From assembly GCF_900659635.1 (NCBI RefSeq), contig NZ_CAACVB010000038.1, positions 1 through 47,182 of the forward strand: a stretch of DNA of 47,182 bases, given 5' to 3'. The position numbers and the translations under genes were made by a program. Numbering within the stretch: position 1 is the stretch's first letter; every line of letters begins with the position of its first letter. Of this stretch, positions 1 to 8,168 are shown in pieces. Origin of the DNA: Actinomadura roseirufa. GTDB lineage: Bacteria > Actinomycetota > Actinomycetes > Streptosporangiales > Streptosporangiaceae. The notes beneath the pieces are model-generated. The model did not search any database. It worked only from the letters and a program-made list of their open reading frames with translations, and was not told the origin of the DNA.

Positions 1-177
1 ACCGCCGCGACCGGCGACCCGGGCTGGCTCGCCGAGCTGCCCGGGGCGCGCCCGGCGCCGCTGCTGCTGGTCGGCGGGCCGGGCTGGGCACTGGACCGGC
101 TCCCTCCCGCCGTCCGCCCGGTGGAGTCGCTGCCCGCCGCGGTCGCCGCGCTCGGCGGGGCCTTCGGCCCGTCCTGA
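1..177 (+). CDS. C-terminal end of an unidentified protein (partial)
   Basis: An open frame runs from the first base to a TGA at 175-177, giving the last 58 residues of a protein that begins outside the window. The tail is rich in Gly, Ala, Pro and Leu, with a hydrophobic APLLLVGGPGW stretch that could be a beta strand followed by a glycine turn. Codon third positions are nearly all G or C, as in real genes here. No family is recognisable from so short a tail. A spacer of about 110 bases separates it from the next gene. Confidence 0.55.
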   Translation, partial: TAATGDPGWLAELPGARPAPLLLVGGPGWALDRLPPAVRPVESLPAAVAALGGAFGPS

Positions 178-289
178 CCCCCGCATAGGTCTGTACCAGG
201 GCATATTTCCGTTCCCTTTGCGCTGCCCCGGTTGCGCGCGCCCACCGGATCGACTATGAACAATATTTGAAGCGATTTATGGAGGCGTC

Positions 290-799
290 ATGCTCATCGG
301 AGAGCGGCTCGCCAACGACGACGAGACCGCGCTGGCCGAGTGCTACACCGCGCTGAGCCCGCTCGTCCGCCGCCACATCGCGGGCCTGGTCCCCCGCCAC
401 GCCGTGGACGACGTCGTCCAGGCGGTCTTCCTGGACGTCTGGCGCTGCCGTCACCGCTACGACACGGCCCGCGCCTTCGAACCCTGGGTGCTGGCCATCG
501 CCCGCAAGCGCGCTATCGACAAGCTGCGCGCCGAGGCGCGCCACTACCGGCGCTCGGCCCCGCTCGACGACGTCACCACCGCCGGCGGCCCCACGACCGA
601 CTCCACCGGCGCCGTCGACGCGGCCTGTGACGTCCGCCGCGCGCTGGCGGCCCTGCCGCCGCCGCAGCGCCAGGCCCTCGTGCTGGCCCACTTCGGGCAG
701 CTGACCCAGCGGGAGATCGCCGACCGGCTGGCGATCCCCCTCGGCACCGTCAAGGCGCGGACCACCCGCGGCCTGCGCCGGATGAGAGAACTGCTGTGA
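290..799 (+). CDS. ECF-type RNA polymerase sigma factor
   Basis: A 169-residue sigma-70 family protein of extracytoplasmic-function size. Region 2 lies at about residues 18-85, with the DDVVQAVFLDVW helix and the FEPWVLAIARKRAID segment that contacts the -10 element. Region 4 lies at about residues 110-167, ending in a helix-turn-helix (TQREIADRLAIPLGTVKAR). The ATG is preceded by TGGAGG five bases upstream. The stop overlaps the GTG of the DUF523/DUF1722 gene, so the two are translationally coupled. No anti-sigma gene follows, so how its activity is controlled is unclear. Target promoters cannot be read from the sequence. Confidence 0.93.
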   Translation: MLIGERLANDDETALAECYTALSPLVRRHIAGLVPRHAVDDVVQAVFLDVWRCRHRYDTARAFEPWVLAIARKRAIDKLRAEARHYRRSAPLDDVTTAGGPTTDSTGAVDAACDVRRALAALPPPQRQALVLAHFGQLTQREIADRLAIPLGTVKARTTRGLRRMRELL

Positions 800-1767
800 A
801 CGCACCCGCCCACCCGCGCCCCCGGCTCGCGGTGTCGAGCTGCCTGCTGGGCGCGCCCGTCCGCTACAACGGCGGCCACAGCCGTGACCGCTTCCTCACC
901 GGCGCCCTGGCACCGCACGTCGACTGGACGCCCGTCTGCCCCGAGATGGAGATCGGCCTCGGTACGCCCCGGCCGACGCTCCGCCTCCGCACCGACGGGC
1001 GGCTCGTCACCAAGAACGGCGACGCCGACCACACCGGCGCCATGACCGCGCTCGCCGAGCGGCGCGTGCCCGATCTGTCGGACCTCGATGGCTACGTCCT
1101 GAAGTCGCGCTCCCCGAGCTGCGGGCTCCTCGGCCTCCCCCGCTACGCCTCCGGGACGCCCGGCGAACGCACCGACGGCCAGCCCGTCGACCGCCGCGGC
1201 CACGGGCTGTTCGCCGACCGGATCCGCGCGGCGCTCCCCGACCTGCCCACCGAGGAGGACGGCCGGCTCCGCGACCCCGTCCTGCGCGAGCACTTCGTCG
1301 AGCGCGTCTTCGCCCACGCCCGGCTCCGCGAGCTCTTCGCCCGCGACTGGCGGCCCCGCGACCTGGTCGCCTTCCACAGCGCGCACAAGCTGCAGATCCT
1401 CGCGCACACCCCGTCCGGCTACCGCGAGATGGGACGCATCGTCGCGCGCGCCGGGACCCGCGACCGCGAGGCGCTGGAGGAGGACTACCGCCACGCGTTC
1501 GCGGCGGCCTTCGCCGTCCGCGCCCGGCGCGGCCGGCACGCCAACGCGCTCATGCACGTCCTCGGCCCGCTGAGCGAGCGCCTCAACCAGCCCCGGCGCC
1601 ACGACATCGTCACCGCGATCGAGTCCTACCGCGTGGGCGAATCCCCTCTCAGCGTCCCCATCGCCCTCCTACGCCACCATGCCGAAGGGGAAGAGCTCAC
1701 CTACCTGGCCACCCAGACCTATCTGAACCCGTTCCCTGAGCCCCTGGCCCTCCGCCACCACCTGTGA
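796..1767 (+). CDS. TudS-like DUF523-DUF1722 fusion protein
   Basis: The 323-residue protein joins an N-terminal DUF523 domain (about residues 9-150) to a C-terminal DUF1722/YbgA domain (about 185-315). DUF523 includes TudS, a [4Fe-4S] enzyme that removes sulfur from thiouracil. The three cysteines expected to hold the cluster are visible: C16 in VSSCLLG, C48 in PVCPEME and C109 in SPSCG. DUF1722 has no firmly known role; the gene is often linked to photolyase in other bacteria. The GTG start overlaps the sigma factor stop (GTGA), so the pair forms an operon. Thiopyrimidine desulfuration or handling of thionucleoside/tRNA breakdown products is inferred from family; a direct partner of the sigma factor is not proven. 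Confidence 0.85.
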   Translation: MNAPAHPRPRLAVSSCLLGAPVRYNGGHSRDRFLTGALAPHVDWTPVCPEMEIGLGTPRPTLRLRTDGRLVTKNGDADHTGAMTALAERRVPDLSDLDGYVLKSRSPSCGLLGLPRYASGTPGERTDGQPVDRRGHGLFADRIRAALPDLPTEEDGRLRDPVLREHFVERVFAHARLRELFARDWRPRDLVAFHSAHKLQILAHTPSGYREMGRIVARAGTRDREALEEDYRHAFAAAFAVRARRGRHANALMHVLGPLSERLNQPRRHDIVTAIESYRVGESPLSVPIALLRHHAEGEELTYLATQTYLNPFPEPLALRHHL

Positions 1768-1768
1768 G

Positions 1769-2845
1769 TCAGATCCTCCACGTGGCCAGGACGGCGCCGT
1801 CGGCGTCATAGCCGACGAGCTTGCCGGCCGCGTTCAGCTTCTTCGGGTTCACGCCCGGCAGCCGGACGGCGAAGACACGCTGGCCGCCGCCCAGATCGAA
1901 GGTCCGGGCCGTGAGGACCCGCCCGTCGTTGAGCCTCGCCGTCAGCCGCGCCATGCGGGGCGCCAGGAACCCGTACCACCAGACGGCGTCCGGCCCGTCG
2001 GAGACGTGGCCGACTCCGCCGAAGTACGGACCCTTGCCCGCGCTCACCCAGTGGCTCTCCCCTTCGCCGAACCCGACGGCATTACCGTCGCGGAAGGCCC
2101 GCATCGTCTCCGGCCTGCCGTTCCAATTCTGGAACGTGAACAGCGGAACGCCGGTCGTGAGCGGGCGCGGCTCGTCGACCATCCCGCCGGCCCCGGCCAC
2201 GTTCGCACGCGTCACGGAACCGTCCCGGGACGTGAACGTCACACTCTTGGTCGCGTCCGCCGGGGACGGCGGAAAGGGCAGGTCGACGGTGATCTGCCAC
2301 ACGCGCCACTTCGACTTGGCGACCCGGACGAACTCGCCCGTCGCCGCCCCGTCCGTCATGGCCACCCGGGAGATCTGGTCGTCGGCGACGCCGTAGACGA
2401 TCCTCCGCGCCGTCCGGGCGTCCTCCGTCACCGGCGCTTTGGCGGAACGCACCCCGACGACCCCCGCGTGCCGCCCCTGCGGAAGGTTCCACCCGCGGCA
2501 GTCGCCTCCGCCGCCGCCCAGCCGCCAGCAGAGCCTGCGGGCCGTGAACCACATCGACGTCCCGTTCCCGACGTCGACGACGGCGCTCACCGGGCGGTAC
2601 CGCGGGTCGAGGTCCGGCGGCGCCGACGCGACCGGTCTGCCGCCGTCCGGCAGCCTGAGCAGCAGCGGCGACAACGCGACCGCCGCGACCGCGAGGGCCG
2701 CCGCCGGGATCGCGAACCGGCGCCGGCGGCGCTGCCGGTGCCCGCGCCGCGTCACCCGGCGCAGGTGCTCCGCGCCGGGATCGCCGCCCGGGACGACGCG
2801 GGCGGCACCGGCTCCGAGGGCCTCCCGGATCCGCTCCTCGATCAT
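1769..2845 (-). CDS. Membrane-anchored putative anti-sigma / regulatory protein
   Basis: A 358-residue protein read from an ATG that overlaps the stop of the upstream sigma gene (ATGA). A short basic cytoplasmic N-terminus ends in RRGHRQRRRRR. One membrane helix follows at about residues 44-64, and then a large outside domain of about 290 residues, rich in beta-type Gly/Thr/Val sequence, with two cysteines near residues 110-120 that could form a disulfide. Size, topology and tight coupling suggest it senses or restrains the partner sigma factor, as CU_TM anti-sigma proteins do. No zinc-binding anti-sigma (HxxxCxxC) motif is visible, so the role is inferred from context. Confidence 0.7.
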   Translation of the reverse strand: MIEERIREALGAGAARVVPGGDPGAEHLRRVTRRGHRQRRRRRFAIPAAALAVAAVALSPLLLRLPDGGRPVASAPPDLDPRYRPVSAVVDVGNGTSMWFTARRLCWRLGGGGGDCRGWNLPQGRHAGVVGVRSAKAPVTEDARTARRIVYGVADDQISRVAMTDGAATGEFVRVAKSKWRVWQITVDLPFPPSPADATKSVTFTSRDGSVTRANVAGAGGMVDEPRPLTTGVPLFTFQNWNGRPETMRAFRDGNAVGFGEGESHWVSAGKGPYFGGVGHVSDGPDAVWWYGFLAPRMARLTARLNDGRVLTARTFDLGGGQRVFAVRLPGVNPKKLNAAGKLVGYDADGAVLATWRI

Positions 2846-3369
2846 TTCGGCTCCTTCAGCCTGGTGTTCAGCGTGGCGATCGCACGGGCCGCGTGGGCCT
2901 TCACGGTGCCCAGGGCGACGTTCAATGTCTCCGCGGTCTCCCGTTCGGTCAGGTCGAGCCAGTACCGCAGCACGATGACCTCCCGCTGGCGGCGCGGCAA
3001 CCGGGTCAGCGCCGCCAGCAGTTCCCGCACCGACTCGTTGTGCACCACCGACGACTCCGCCGAGGAGATCTCCGTCTCCGCGGCGAGATGCCGGTGGTGG
3101 CGGCGCGCCATCCTCAGGTGCCGCAGCCGGTTCCGGTTGAGGTTGCAGACCGTGCTCCGCAGGTAGGCCAGCGCCGCGTCGGGGTCGCGCAGCGCGTGCC
3201 CCTTGCGGTGCAGCCGGACGAACGCCTCCTGGACCACGTCCTCGGGGTCGTCGGCGCCGAGCAGTGACGCGAGCCGTACCAGCCCCCAGAAATGACCGTC
3301 GAAGAGCTCCTCGCACGGGTCCCCGAACGGGGGGACGCCGGCGCTCTCCAGGTCCGCCGCAGTGGTCAT
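2842..3369 (-). CDS. SigE/SigM-family ECF sigma factor
   Basis: A 175-residue sigma factor. Region 2 at about residues 22-90 holds the GADDPEDVVQEAFVRLHRKG helix and the AYLRSTVCNLNRNRLR segment. Region 4 at about 115-170 ends in the helix-turn-helix LTERETAETLNVALGTVKAH. It is the first gene of a two-gene leftward operon with the membrane protein, with which its stop overlaps by 4 bases. It is divergent from the asparagine-synthetase-like gene across a 150-base, relatively AT-rich spacer (3370-3519) that must hold both promoters. The pairing suggests a membrane-signal regulon that may include the divergent gene. Confidence 0.92.
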   Translation of the reverse strand: MTTAADLESAGVPPFGDPCEELFDGHFWGLVRLASLLGADDPEDVVQEAFVRLHRKGHALRDPDAALAYLRSTVCNLNRNRLRHLRMARRHHRHLAAETEISSAESSVVHNESVRELLAALTRLPRRQREVIVLRYWLDLTERETAETLNVALGTVKAHAARAIATLNTRLKEPK

Positions 3370-3519
3370 GGGACAGAGACCACCAGGTCGACGAAAGGTT
3401 TACAAACGGATTCAAAACCAAGAGATGAACGCCCTTGGGATACAAGATGAACTCTCGGTTCAACTGTCAACCGCTGTCATCCGGACGGGTCTCTGGGGTT
3501 CACGCCCCCCGAAGGGATC

Positions 3520-5307
3520 ATGTCCATGCGCGCCTATCTCGCCCTGTCCACCGGCGGTCCGACCCGGATCCCTCCGGAGGTCCTCGCCCGGATCAGGGAG
3601 GTGGCGCCCCGGTGCGTCCCGGTGCCGGCCCACGACCTGCGCGCTGAGGAGTGGGTCTCCGACGACGGCGCCACCGCGCTGCTCGGCTGGACGAACGAGC
3701 CCGCGCACCCGCTGCTGCCGCCGCTCATCACCGAGCACGCCGGACGCGTCCTCGGCCACTGCGGCTACCTAGGCGATCCCGGCGACGACCGGCGCCTGCT
3801 GGAGAGCACCGACCTGGCCGGCACCGCGGAGGGGCTCGGCGGCTGCTTCTCCCTGTTCCGCGCCGGACCGGGCGGCTTCGAGGCGGTCACCTCGATCACC
3901 CGGGTGTGCCCCGTGTACCACGCGACGTCCGGCGGCCTCCACCTCGCGGGCAGCCGCGCCCTCCTCGTCCACCTCGCGACCAACCGCACGCCGGTCCTCG
4001 ACGTCCCGGCGCTCCAGCCGATGGTCCGCCACGGCTTCTTCGCCACCGACGAGACCCCGTTCGCCGGCGTCCGGGCCCTGCCCAACGCGGCGTCCCTCAC
4101 CGTCGAGGCCGACGGCATCGTCACGATCATCGAGCGGTCCTTTCCGGAGCAGGCGCCGCCGCCCCGCACCGCCAAGGAGGCCCGCGCCCTGCTGGCCCGG
4201 CCCGCCGAAGCCCTCCTCGCCGCGGTCGAACCGCTGCGGCGGCACAGCGACCCCGTCCGCCTCGCCCTCTCCGGCGGGCGCGACAGCCGTCTCCTCGCCG
4301 CCGTGCTGCACGCCGCCGGGGTTCCCTTCCACACCCGCACACACGGCTTCCCCGACCACCCCGACCCGATCCTGGCCGCCCGCGTCGCCGGCATCCTCGG
4401 CGTCGAGCACCGCTTCGAGCCGACCGCCCCCACCGCCGCCCGGGACTCGATCGAGGTCGAGCACCCGCTCGTCCGCGCCCACCACGTCATCCGCATGTGC
4501 GAGGGCATGACGTCCGCCTACGAGTCCGTCGACCGCCACGAGCCCTACACGCTGGCGCCCCGCACGTCCGGCTCGGGCGGCGAGACCCTGCGCGGCGGCT
4601 TCCTCTACGACCAGGACGACATCTCCCCGAAGGCCCTCCAGCGCCGCGTCCGCTCGATCTTCCTGTCGGCCGAGGGCTTCGCCACCCCCGAGGCCAACGA
4701 CCGGGCCCGCCTCCACCATGAAAGGTGGGCGTCCGAGGCCGGCCCCGACGCGCTCGACAAGCTCTACCTCTTCTACCGGACGGGCCGGTGGATCGTCGGC
4801 TCGCACACCGCCACCCTGATGAACTCCACCTACTACCACCCGTTCTTCGACAACCGGGTGGTCCGCGAGATGCTCACCCTCCCCGCCCTCTGGCGGCACA
4901 GCGAGGAGCCCTTCCACGGCCTCATCTCGCTTCTGGCCCCGAAACTGCGCGACGTGCCGACCGAGGGCAAGCGCTGGCGCTTCGAGCGCACCGGCGCGCG
5001 CCGCCTCTCCGAGTTCCGCGCCCGCAGGAACCGCGCCCCGCTCGTCCCCACCGGCCGGACCTCGTCCTTCAACTGGCGCAAGTCCTACGACCCCGGTTTC
5101 CTGGCCATCCTCCGCGACCAGGTGATGAACGGCCCCCGCGAGCTCTTCGACATCGTCAACGAGACGAAGGCCAAGGAGCACTTCGCGTCCGTCCCCACCT
5201 CGTGGTCGAACCAGATCTGGCACATCTACACGCTCAGCGTCCTGCTCTCCAACGACTGGCAGTCGACACCCCCGGACCTGCCCCGGGTCCGAATCCCCCT
5301 CCCATGA
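3520..5307 (+). CDS. Asparagine-synthetase-like ATP-dependent amide ligase/cyclase
   Basis: A 595-residue two-domain protein. Residues 1-210 resemble the N-terminal Ntn-hydrolase fold of AsnB, but no catalytic Cys follows the initiator (MSMRAY), so glutamine hydrolysis is not expected. The C-terminal domain carries the PP-loop SGGRDSR at residues 251-257, which binds and adenylates a carboxylate. Such proteins act as beta-lactam synthetases, lasso-peptide cyclases or other amide-forming enzymes. No peptidase, RRE or precursor gene is adjacent, so it stands alone. GAAGGG sits 3-4 bases before ATG 3520 and about 9 before ATG 3526; either may be the start. Substrate unknown. Confidence 0.85.
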   Translation: MSMRAYLALSTGGPTRIPPEVLARIREVAPRCVPVPAHDLRAEEWVSDDGATALLGWTNEPAHPLLPPLITEHAGRVLGHCGYLGDPGDDRRLLESTDLAGTAEGLGGCFSLFRAGPGGFEAVTSITRVCPVYHATSGGLHLAGSRALLVHLATNRTPVLDVPALQPMVRHGFFATDETPFAGVRALPNAASLTVEADGIVTIIERSFPEQAPPPRTAKEARALLARPAEALLAAVEPLRRHSDPVRLALSGGRDSRLLAAVLHAAGVPFHTRTHGFPDHPDPILAARVAGILGVEHRFEPTAPTAARDSIEVEHPLVRAHHVIRMCEGMTSAYESVDRHEPYTLAPRTSGSGGETLRGGFLYDQDDISPKALQRRVRSIFLSAEGFATPEANDRARLHHERWASEAGPDALDKLYLFYRTGRWIVGSHTATLMNSTYYHPFFDNRVVREMLTLPALWRHSEEPFHGLISLLAPKLRDVPTEGKRWRFERTGARRLSEFRARRNRAPLVPTGRTSSFNWRKSYDPGFLAILRDQVMNGPRELFDIVNETKAKEHFASVPTSWSNQIWHIYTLSVLLSNDWQSTPPDLPRVRIPLP

Positions 5308-5435
5308 CCCGAGACACGGCCGAGGCCGCGCCGGCTGCTCACATGACCGGGGCGGCCGGGCGGAAATCCGGCCCGGCGCGATGAGTTCGGCCGATGCCGC
5401 CGGTATCTACCGGTGAGCATCGAAAGGATCCCATC

Positions 5436-5993
5436 GTGAGCGTCATCGTCATCGAGTTCATCACCCTGGACGGGATCGTGTCCGACCCGGACGGGTCGGC
5501 GGGCACTCCGCTGGGCGGCTGGGCGTTCCGGCACGGCCCCGAGACGGTCGCCGGGGACAAGTTCCGGCTCGGAGCCGTCCTGGACGACGGCGTCATGCTG
5601 CTGGGCCGCGCGACATGGCAGCTGTTCTCGGGTCTCTGGCCTGAGCGCGACGACCCGTTCTCCCAGCGGATGAACGCCGCCTCGAAGCTGGTCGCCAGCC
5701 GCACGCTGGCCGACACCTCGGCATGGGCCAACTCCACGGTCATGGACGGCGACCTTCTCGACGCCGTCAGGCGCGAGGAGCGCGACGTGGTCATCACCGG
5801 CAGCCTGAGCGTCGTGCGCGCGCTGATGGCCGCGGACCTGGTCGACGAGTACCGTCTTCTGACCTTTCCCACGGTCCTCGGCGGGGGCGAGCGGCTCTTC
5901 CCCGCCGGCACGCCCACCGCCTACCTGCAATGCCTGTCGGCCGAATCGGTCGGCGCCGCCGTCCTCACCCGCTATGGGAGAGAAGGGCGCTGA
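5436..5993 (+). CDS. RibD C-terminal / dihydrofolate-reductase-like protein
   Basis: A 185-residue protein of the RibD_C (bacterial bifunctional deaminase-reductase C-terminal) family. It starts VIVIEFITLDGIVSDPDG. It has the DGVMLLGRATWQ segment near residue 50, the VITGSLSVVRALMAADLVDEYRL stretch typical of the NADPH-binding half, and the LTFPTVLGGGERLF end motif. The GTG at 5436 is preferred because GAAAGGA lies about 7 bases before it and the family usually begins with this strand. Stand-alone members are often annotated as dihydrofolate reductase family proteins; a true riboflavin role is unlikely away from rib genes. Physiological substrate unknown. Confidence 0.85.
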   Translation: MSVIVIEFITLDGIVSDPDGSAGTPLGGWAFRHGPETVAGDKFRLGAVLDDGVMLLGRATWQLFSGLWPERDDPFSQRMNAASKLVASRTLADTSAWANSTVMDGDLLDAVRREERDVVITGSLSVVRALMAADLVDEYRLLTFPTVLGGGERLFPAGTPTAYLQCLSAESVGAAVLTRYGREGR

Positions 5994-6011
5994 CCGTCCT
6001 CCCCACGACGG

Positions 6012-7259
6012 TCACGTCGGCGTATGCGCGGGGGTGGGGGGCTCCGCACCGCCACCCCCGCCGAGCAGCAGCCTCGCGGCCATCAGTGCCCCGTCGGTGC
6101 GGACGACGCCGGCCACGATCTCCGTGCGTTCCCGGGTGTCGTCCGTCAGGGCCGTGCCGAGCGCGGCCGACAGGGACTCGACGGTCGGCGCCGGGCCGTC
6201 GTGCGCCGCGCCGATGCCCAGCGCGGCGACCCGGGCGGCCCAGCGCGGCTGGTCCGCGATCTGGGGCACCACCACCTGGGGCGCCCCTGCCAGGGCGGCC
6301 TTCGTGGTGGTCCCGGCGCCGCCGTGATGCACGACGGCGGCCACCCGGCCGAACAGGGCCCGATGGTTGACCTCGCCGACGGCGAGGCAGTCGCCCCGGT
6401 CGTCGATCGGCGCCAGGCCGGCCCAGCCGCGCCCGAGCAGGACGCGGCGGCCTTGCGCCCGGACCGCCTCGACGGCGACCCGGGCGAGGTCCGGGGCCAT
6501 GTGCATCGCCATGCTGCCGAACCCCACGTACACCGGCGGCTCACCGGCGTCCAGGAACTCCTCCAGGTCCTCCGGGAGCGGCCGATCGTCAGGCAGGATC
6601 CACGCCCCGGTCTGCACGACGTCGAGTTCCGTCATGTCCTGCCACGGCCCCAGAACAGGGTCGGCCGCCAGCCACGGCTGCTTGGTGAAGACGTGGTCAC
6701 GGACGTTGTCGACGGGCGGCAGGCCGATCGCCGCCCGGTGGCCGTTGAGCGCCTCGCGGTACAGGGCGTTCACCCGCTCGGCGTCCTCCTCCCACAGCAC
6801 CCTGTAGTCGGTCTCCTCCCGCGAGGACGCCCGGCCCGGACGCGCCATCGGAGGGAAGTGCCGCGACGGCAGCCCGAACGGATGGAAGCACGCGAGGACA
6901 TAGCGGATGCCCAGCTTCTCCGCCACCGACCGCGCCCCGGCCGGCATCAGGCCGGTCGCCACCAGCGCGTCGGCCCCCTCGGCCGCGGCGGTGAGCGTCT
7001 CGAACCGCGCGGCGACCAGTTCGGGCGCGAGCCGGAACGCGTCCGCGGGCGACGGCGGCCGCGCCCCGGTCACCACCGAGCGCACCGGCGGGCCGAGCGG
7101 CACCGGCGTCACCCCGGCACCTGTCAGCAGCGCCGTGAACTCCTCGTCCGGCGGCGCGCACACCCGCACGTCCGCGCCGAGCTCACGCAGCGCCACCGCG
7201 AGCGCCGCCAGCGGCTCCACGTCCCCACGCGACCCCCATGTCGACAACACCACTCGCAT
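6012..7259 (-). CDS. GT1-family glycosyltransferase (GtfA/B/E-like)
   Basis: A 415-residue member of the UDP-glycosyltransferase/MGT group, close in style to enzymes that decorate glycopeptides and macrolides. The N-terminus MRVVLSTWGSRGDVEPL is the acceptor-side Rossmann start and carries the GSRGDVEP signature. The donor-binding site appears near residues 308-325 as HHGGAGTTTKAALAGAP followed by PQIADQP. The ATG at 7259 has GGGGGA about 8 bases upstream; a longer reading adds a non-conserved leader. No aglycone-making genes are adjacent. It may modify a lipid or flavonoid, or inactivate a drug such as a macrolide. Confidence 0.92.
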   Translation of the reverse strand: MRVVLSTWGSRGDVEPLAALAVALRELGADVRVCAPPDEEFTALLTGAGVTPVPLGPPVRSVVTGARPPSPADAFRLAPELVAARFETLTAAAEGADALVATGLMPAGARSVAEKLGIRYVLACFHPFGLPSRHFPPMARPGRASSREETDYRVLWEEDAERVNALYREALNGHRAAIGLPPVDNVRDHVFTKQPWLAADPVLGPWQDMTELDVVQTGAWILPDDRPLPEDLEEFLDAGEPPVYVGFGSMAMHMAPDLARVAVEAVRAQGRRVLLGRGWAGLAPIDDRGDCLAVGEVNHRALFGRVAAVVHHGGAGTTTKAALAGAPQVVVPQIADQPRWAARVAALGIGAAHDGPAPTVESLSAALGTALTDDTRERTEIVAGVVRTDGALMAARLLLGGGGGAEPPTPAHTPT

Positions 7260-7325
7260 GTCGTGAATCCCCCATTTTCCCCAGGCTCCGCCTTCGGCCG
7301 ACAATCCTGAGGGACGACCCGGGTC

Positions 7326-7354
7326 TTGCCGCAAGCCCCCCGGTGCGCTATAAA
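7326..7354 (+). promoter_or_regulatory. Sigma-70-like promoter pointing into the hairpin beside cas6
   Basis: TTGCCG at 7326-7331 and TATAAA at 7349-7354 are 17 bases apart, the ideal vegetative spacing. Transcription would start near 7361, directly in front of the hairpin at 7364-7386, and would run antisense to the cas6 3' end. The stretch TATAAAGTAAGAAG is unusually AT-rich for this genome. The match could be chance; on the opposite strand the same bases may serve the glycosyltransferase gene. Confidence 0.4.
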
Positions 7355-7363
7355 GTAAGAAGT

Positions 7364-7390
7364 GGCAGGGAGTTCAACTCCCTGCCTTTT
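7364..7390 (+). terminator. Perfect hairpin followed by TTTT downstream of cas6
   Basis: GGCAGGGAG (7364-7372) pairs perfectly with CTCCCTGCC (7378-7386) around the loop TTCAA; the palindrome extends two more pairs into the loop. TTTT follows on the plus strand. Read on the minus strand the same hairpin lies about 85 bases past the cas6 stop and is followed by the T-rich ACTTCTTACTTT. It can therefore serve as the cas6 terminator, a bidirectional terminator or a short structured RNA. See the findings for the Cas6 link. Confidence 0.6.
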
Positions 7391-7472
7391 CTCATCTCAC
7401 GCCCGGCTCATTCACGCGAATGGCGGCCACCCCGCGTTCCGCGGCGGGCGGCCTTCGCCGCACCGTTCCGGG

Positions 7473-8168
7473 TCATCTGACGCAGCCGAAGCCCTGGACC
7501 GTGTACAGGCCGAGGCCCCAGTCGCGGACGGCGTCCAGCAGTGCCGGGGCGGCGCTCACCCGGATCTTGGCCGTGGCGCCGATCCGCATCGCCCCGTGCA
7601 CGTCGAAGCGCCGCCGTGGCCCGGCCTCCAGGACCTCCAGTTCGACCTCGGACGGCAGCTTCAGGACGTCGGCCTTGTGGCGCAGGTTCCGCAGCTGGCA
7701 TTCCTCGTACAGCCGGTCGCCCGGGAGCAGGTAACGGTCCTCGTGCTTGACGATGATCGGCGAGACGGACTCGAACACGCCCTCGCCGGCGGAGTGGTCC
7801 GGGGTCGTCTCCATCTGGACGCCGCGCACCGACAGGGCGATCCGTCCCCAGTCGACCGTCACGCGGCCGGCGAGCGCCGCCAGCAGGAGCCCCGCGAGTT
7901 GCGGGATGGGGGAACCCAGCCAGATCGTCCCGTTCGCGGAGGTCGTGTAGGTGCCCTTGCGCGCCTTGGCGCCCGCGAAGAGGGGCGGGGAGATGCCGAG
8001 CGGCTTGAGCGGGTGCCCGGCCCATCCGTGGTCATGGATCCGCGCCGTCAACCCGGGATCCTGCGATCTCAGCAGGCCGTACACGACGCCCCGGGCGGGG
8101 CCATGGACGTCATCCCACGCCATGACCGGCTCGCTGGCCGCCACGGCTACCCGAAACCTCAAACACAC
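7473..8168 (-). CDS. cas6: Orphan CRISPR-associated endoribonuclease Cas6
   Basis: A 231-residue Cas6-family protein, the usual size of the RNase that cuts CRISPR precursor RNA at the base of the repeat hairpin. Visible marks are the IHDHGW segment near residue 43 (possible catalytic His), the mid-domain FESVSPIIV then YLLPGDRLYEECQLRNLRHK near 132-165, and the C-terminal glycine-rich loop GLGLYTVQGFGCV at 217-229. The start is a GTG at 8168 with a weak ribosome site. No other cas gene and no repeat array is present in the window, so this is an orphan. It may serve an array elsewhere in the genome or process another RNA. Confidence 0.85.
   Translation of the reverse strand: MCLRFRVAVAASEPVMAWDDVHGPARGVVYGLLRSQDPGLTARIHDHGWAGHPLKPLGISPPLFAGAKARKGTYTTSANGTIWLGSPIPQLAGLLLAALAGRVTVDWGRIALSVRGVQMETTPDHSAGEGVFESVSPIIVKHEDRYLLPGDRLYEECQLRNLRHKADVLKLPSEVELEVLEAGPRRRFDVHGAMRIGATAKIRVSAAPALLDAVRDWGLGLYTVQGFGCVR

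Noticed and set aside
3425..3772. A possible RiPP precursor peptide (MNALGIQDELSVQLST...) ahead of the asparagine-synthetase-like cyclase
   Set aside because: The frame has no stop in the spacer and runs far into the cyclase gene in another frame; there is no leader/core pattern and no RRE or protease gene.
7340..7400. tRNA T-arm or attachment-site remnant (GTTCAAC inside the hairpin)
   Set aside because: The perfect palindrome leaves no room for the rest of a tRNA, there is no CCA end or acceptor stem, and no integrase is nearby.
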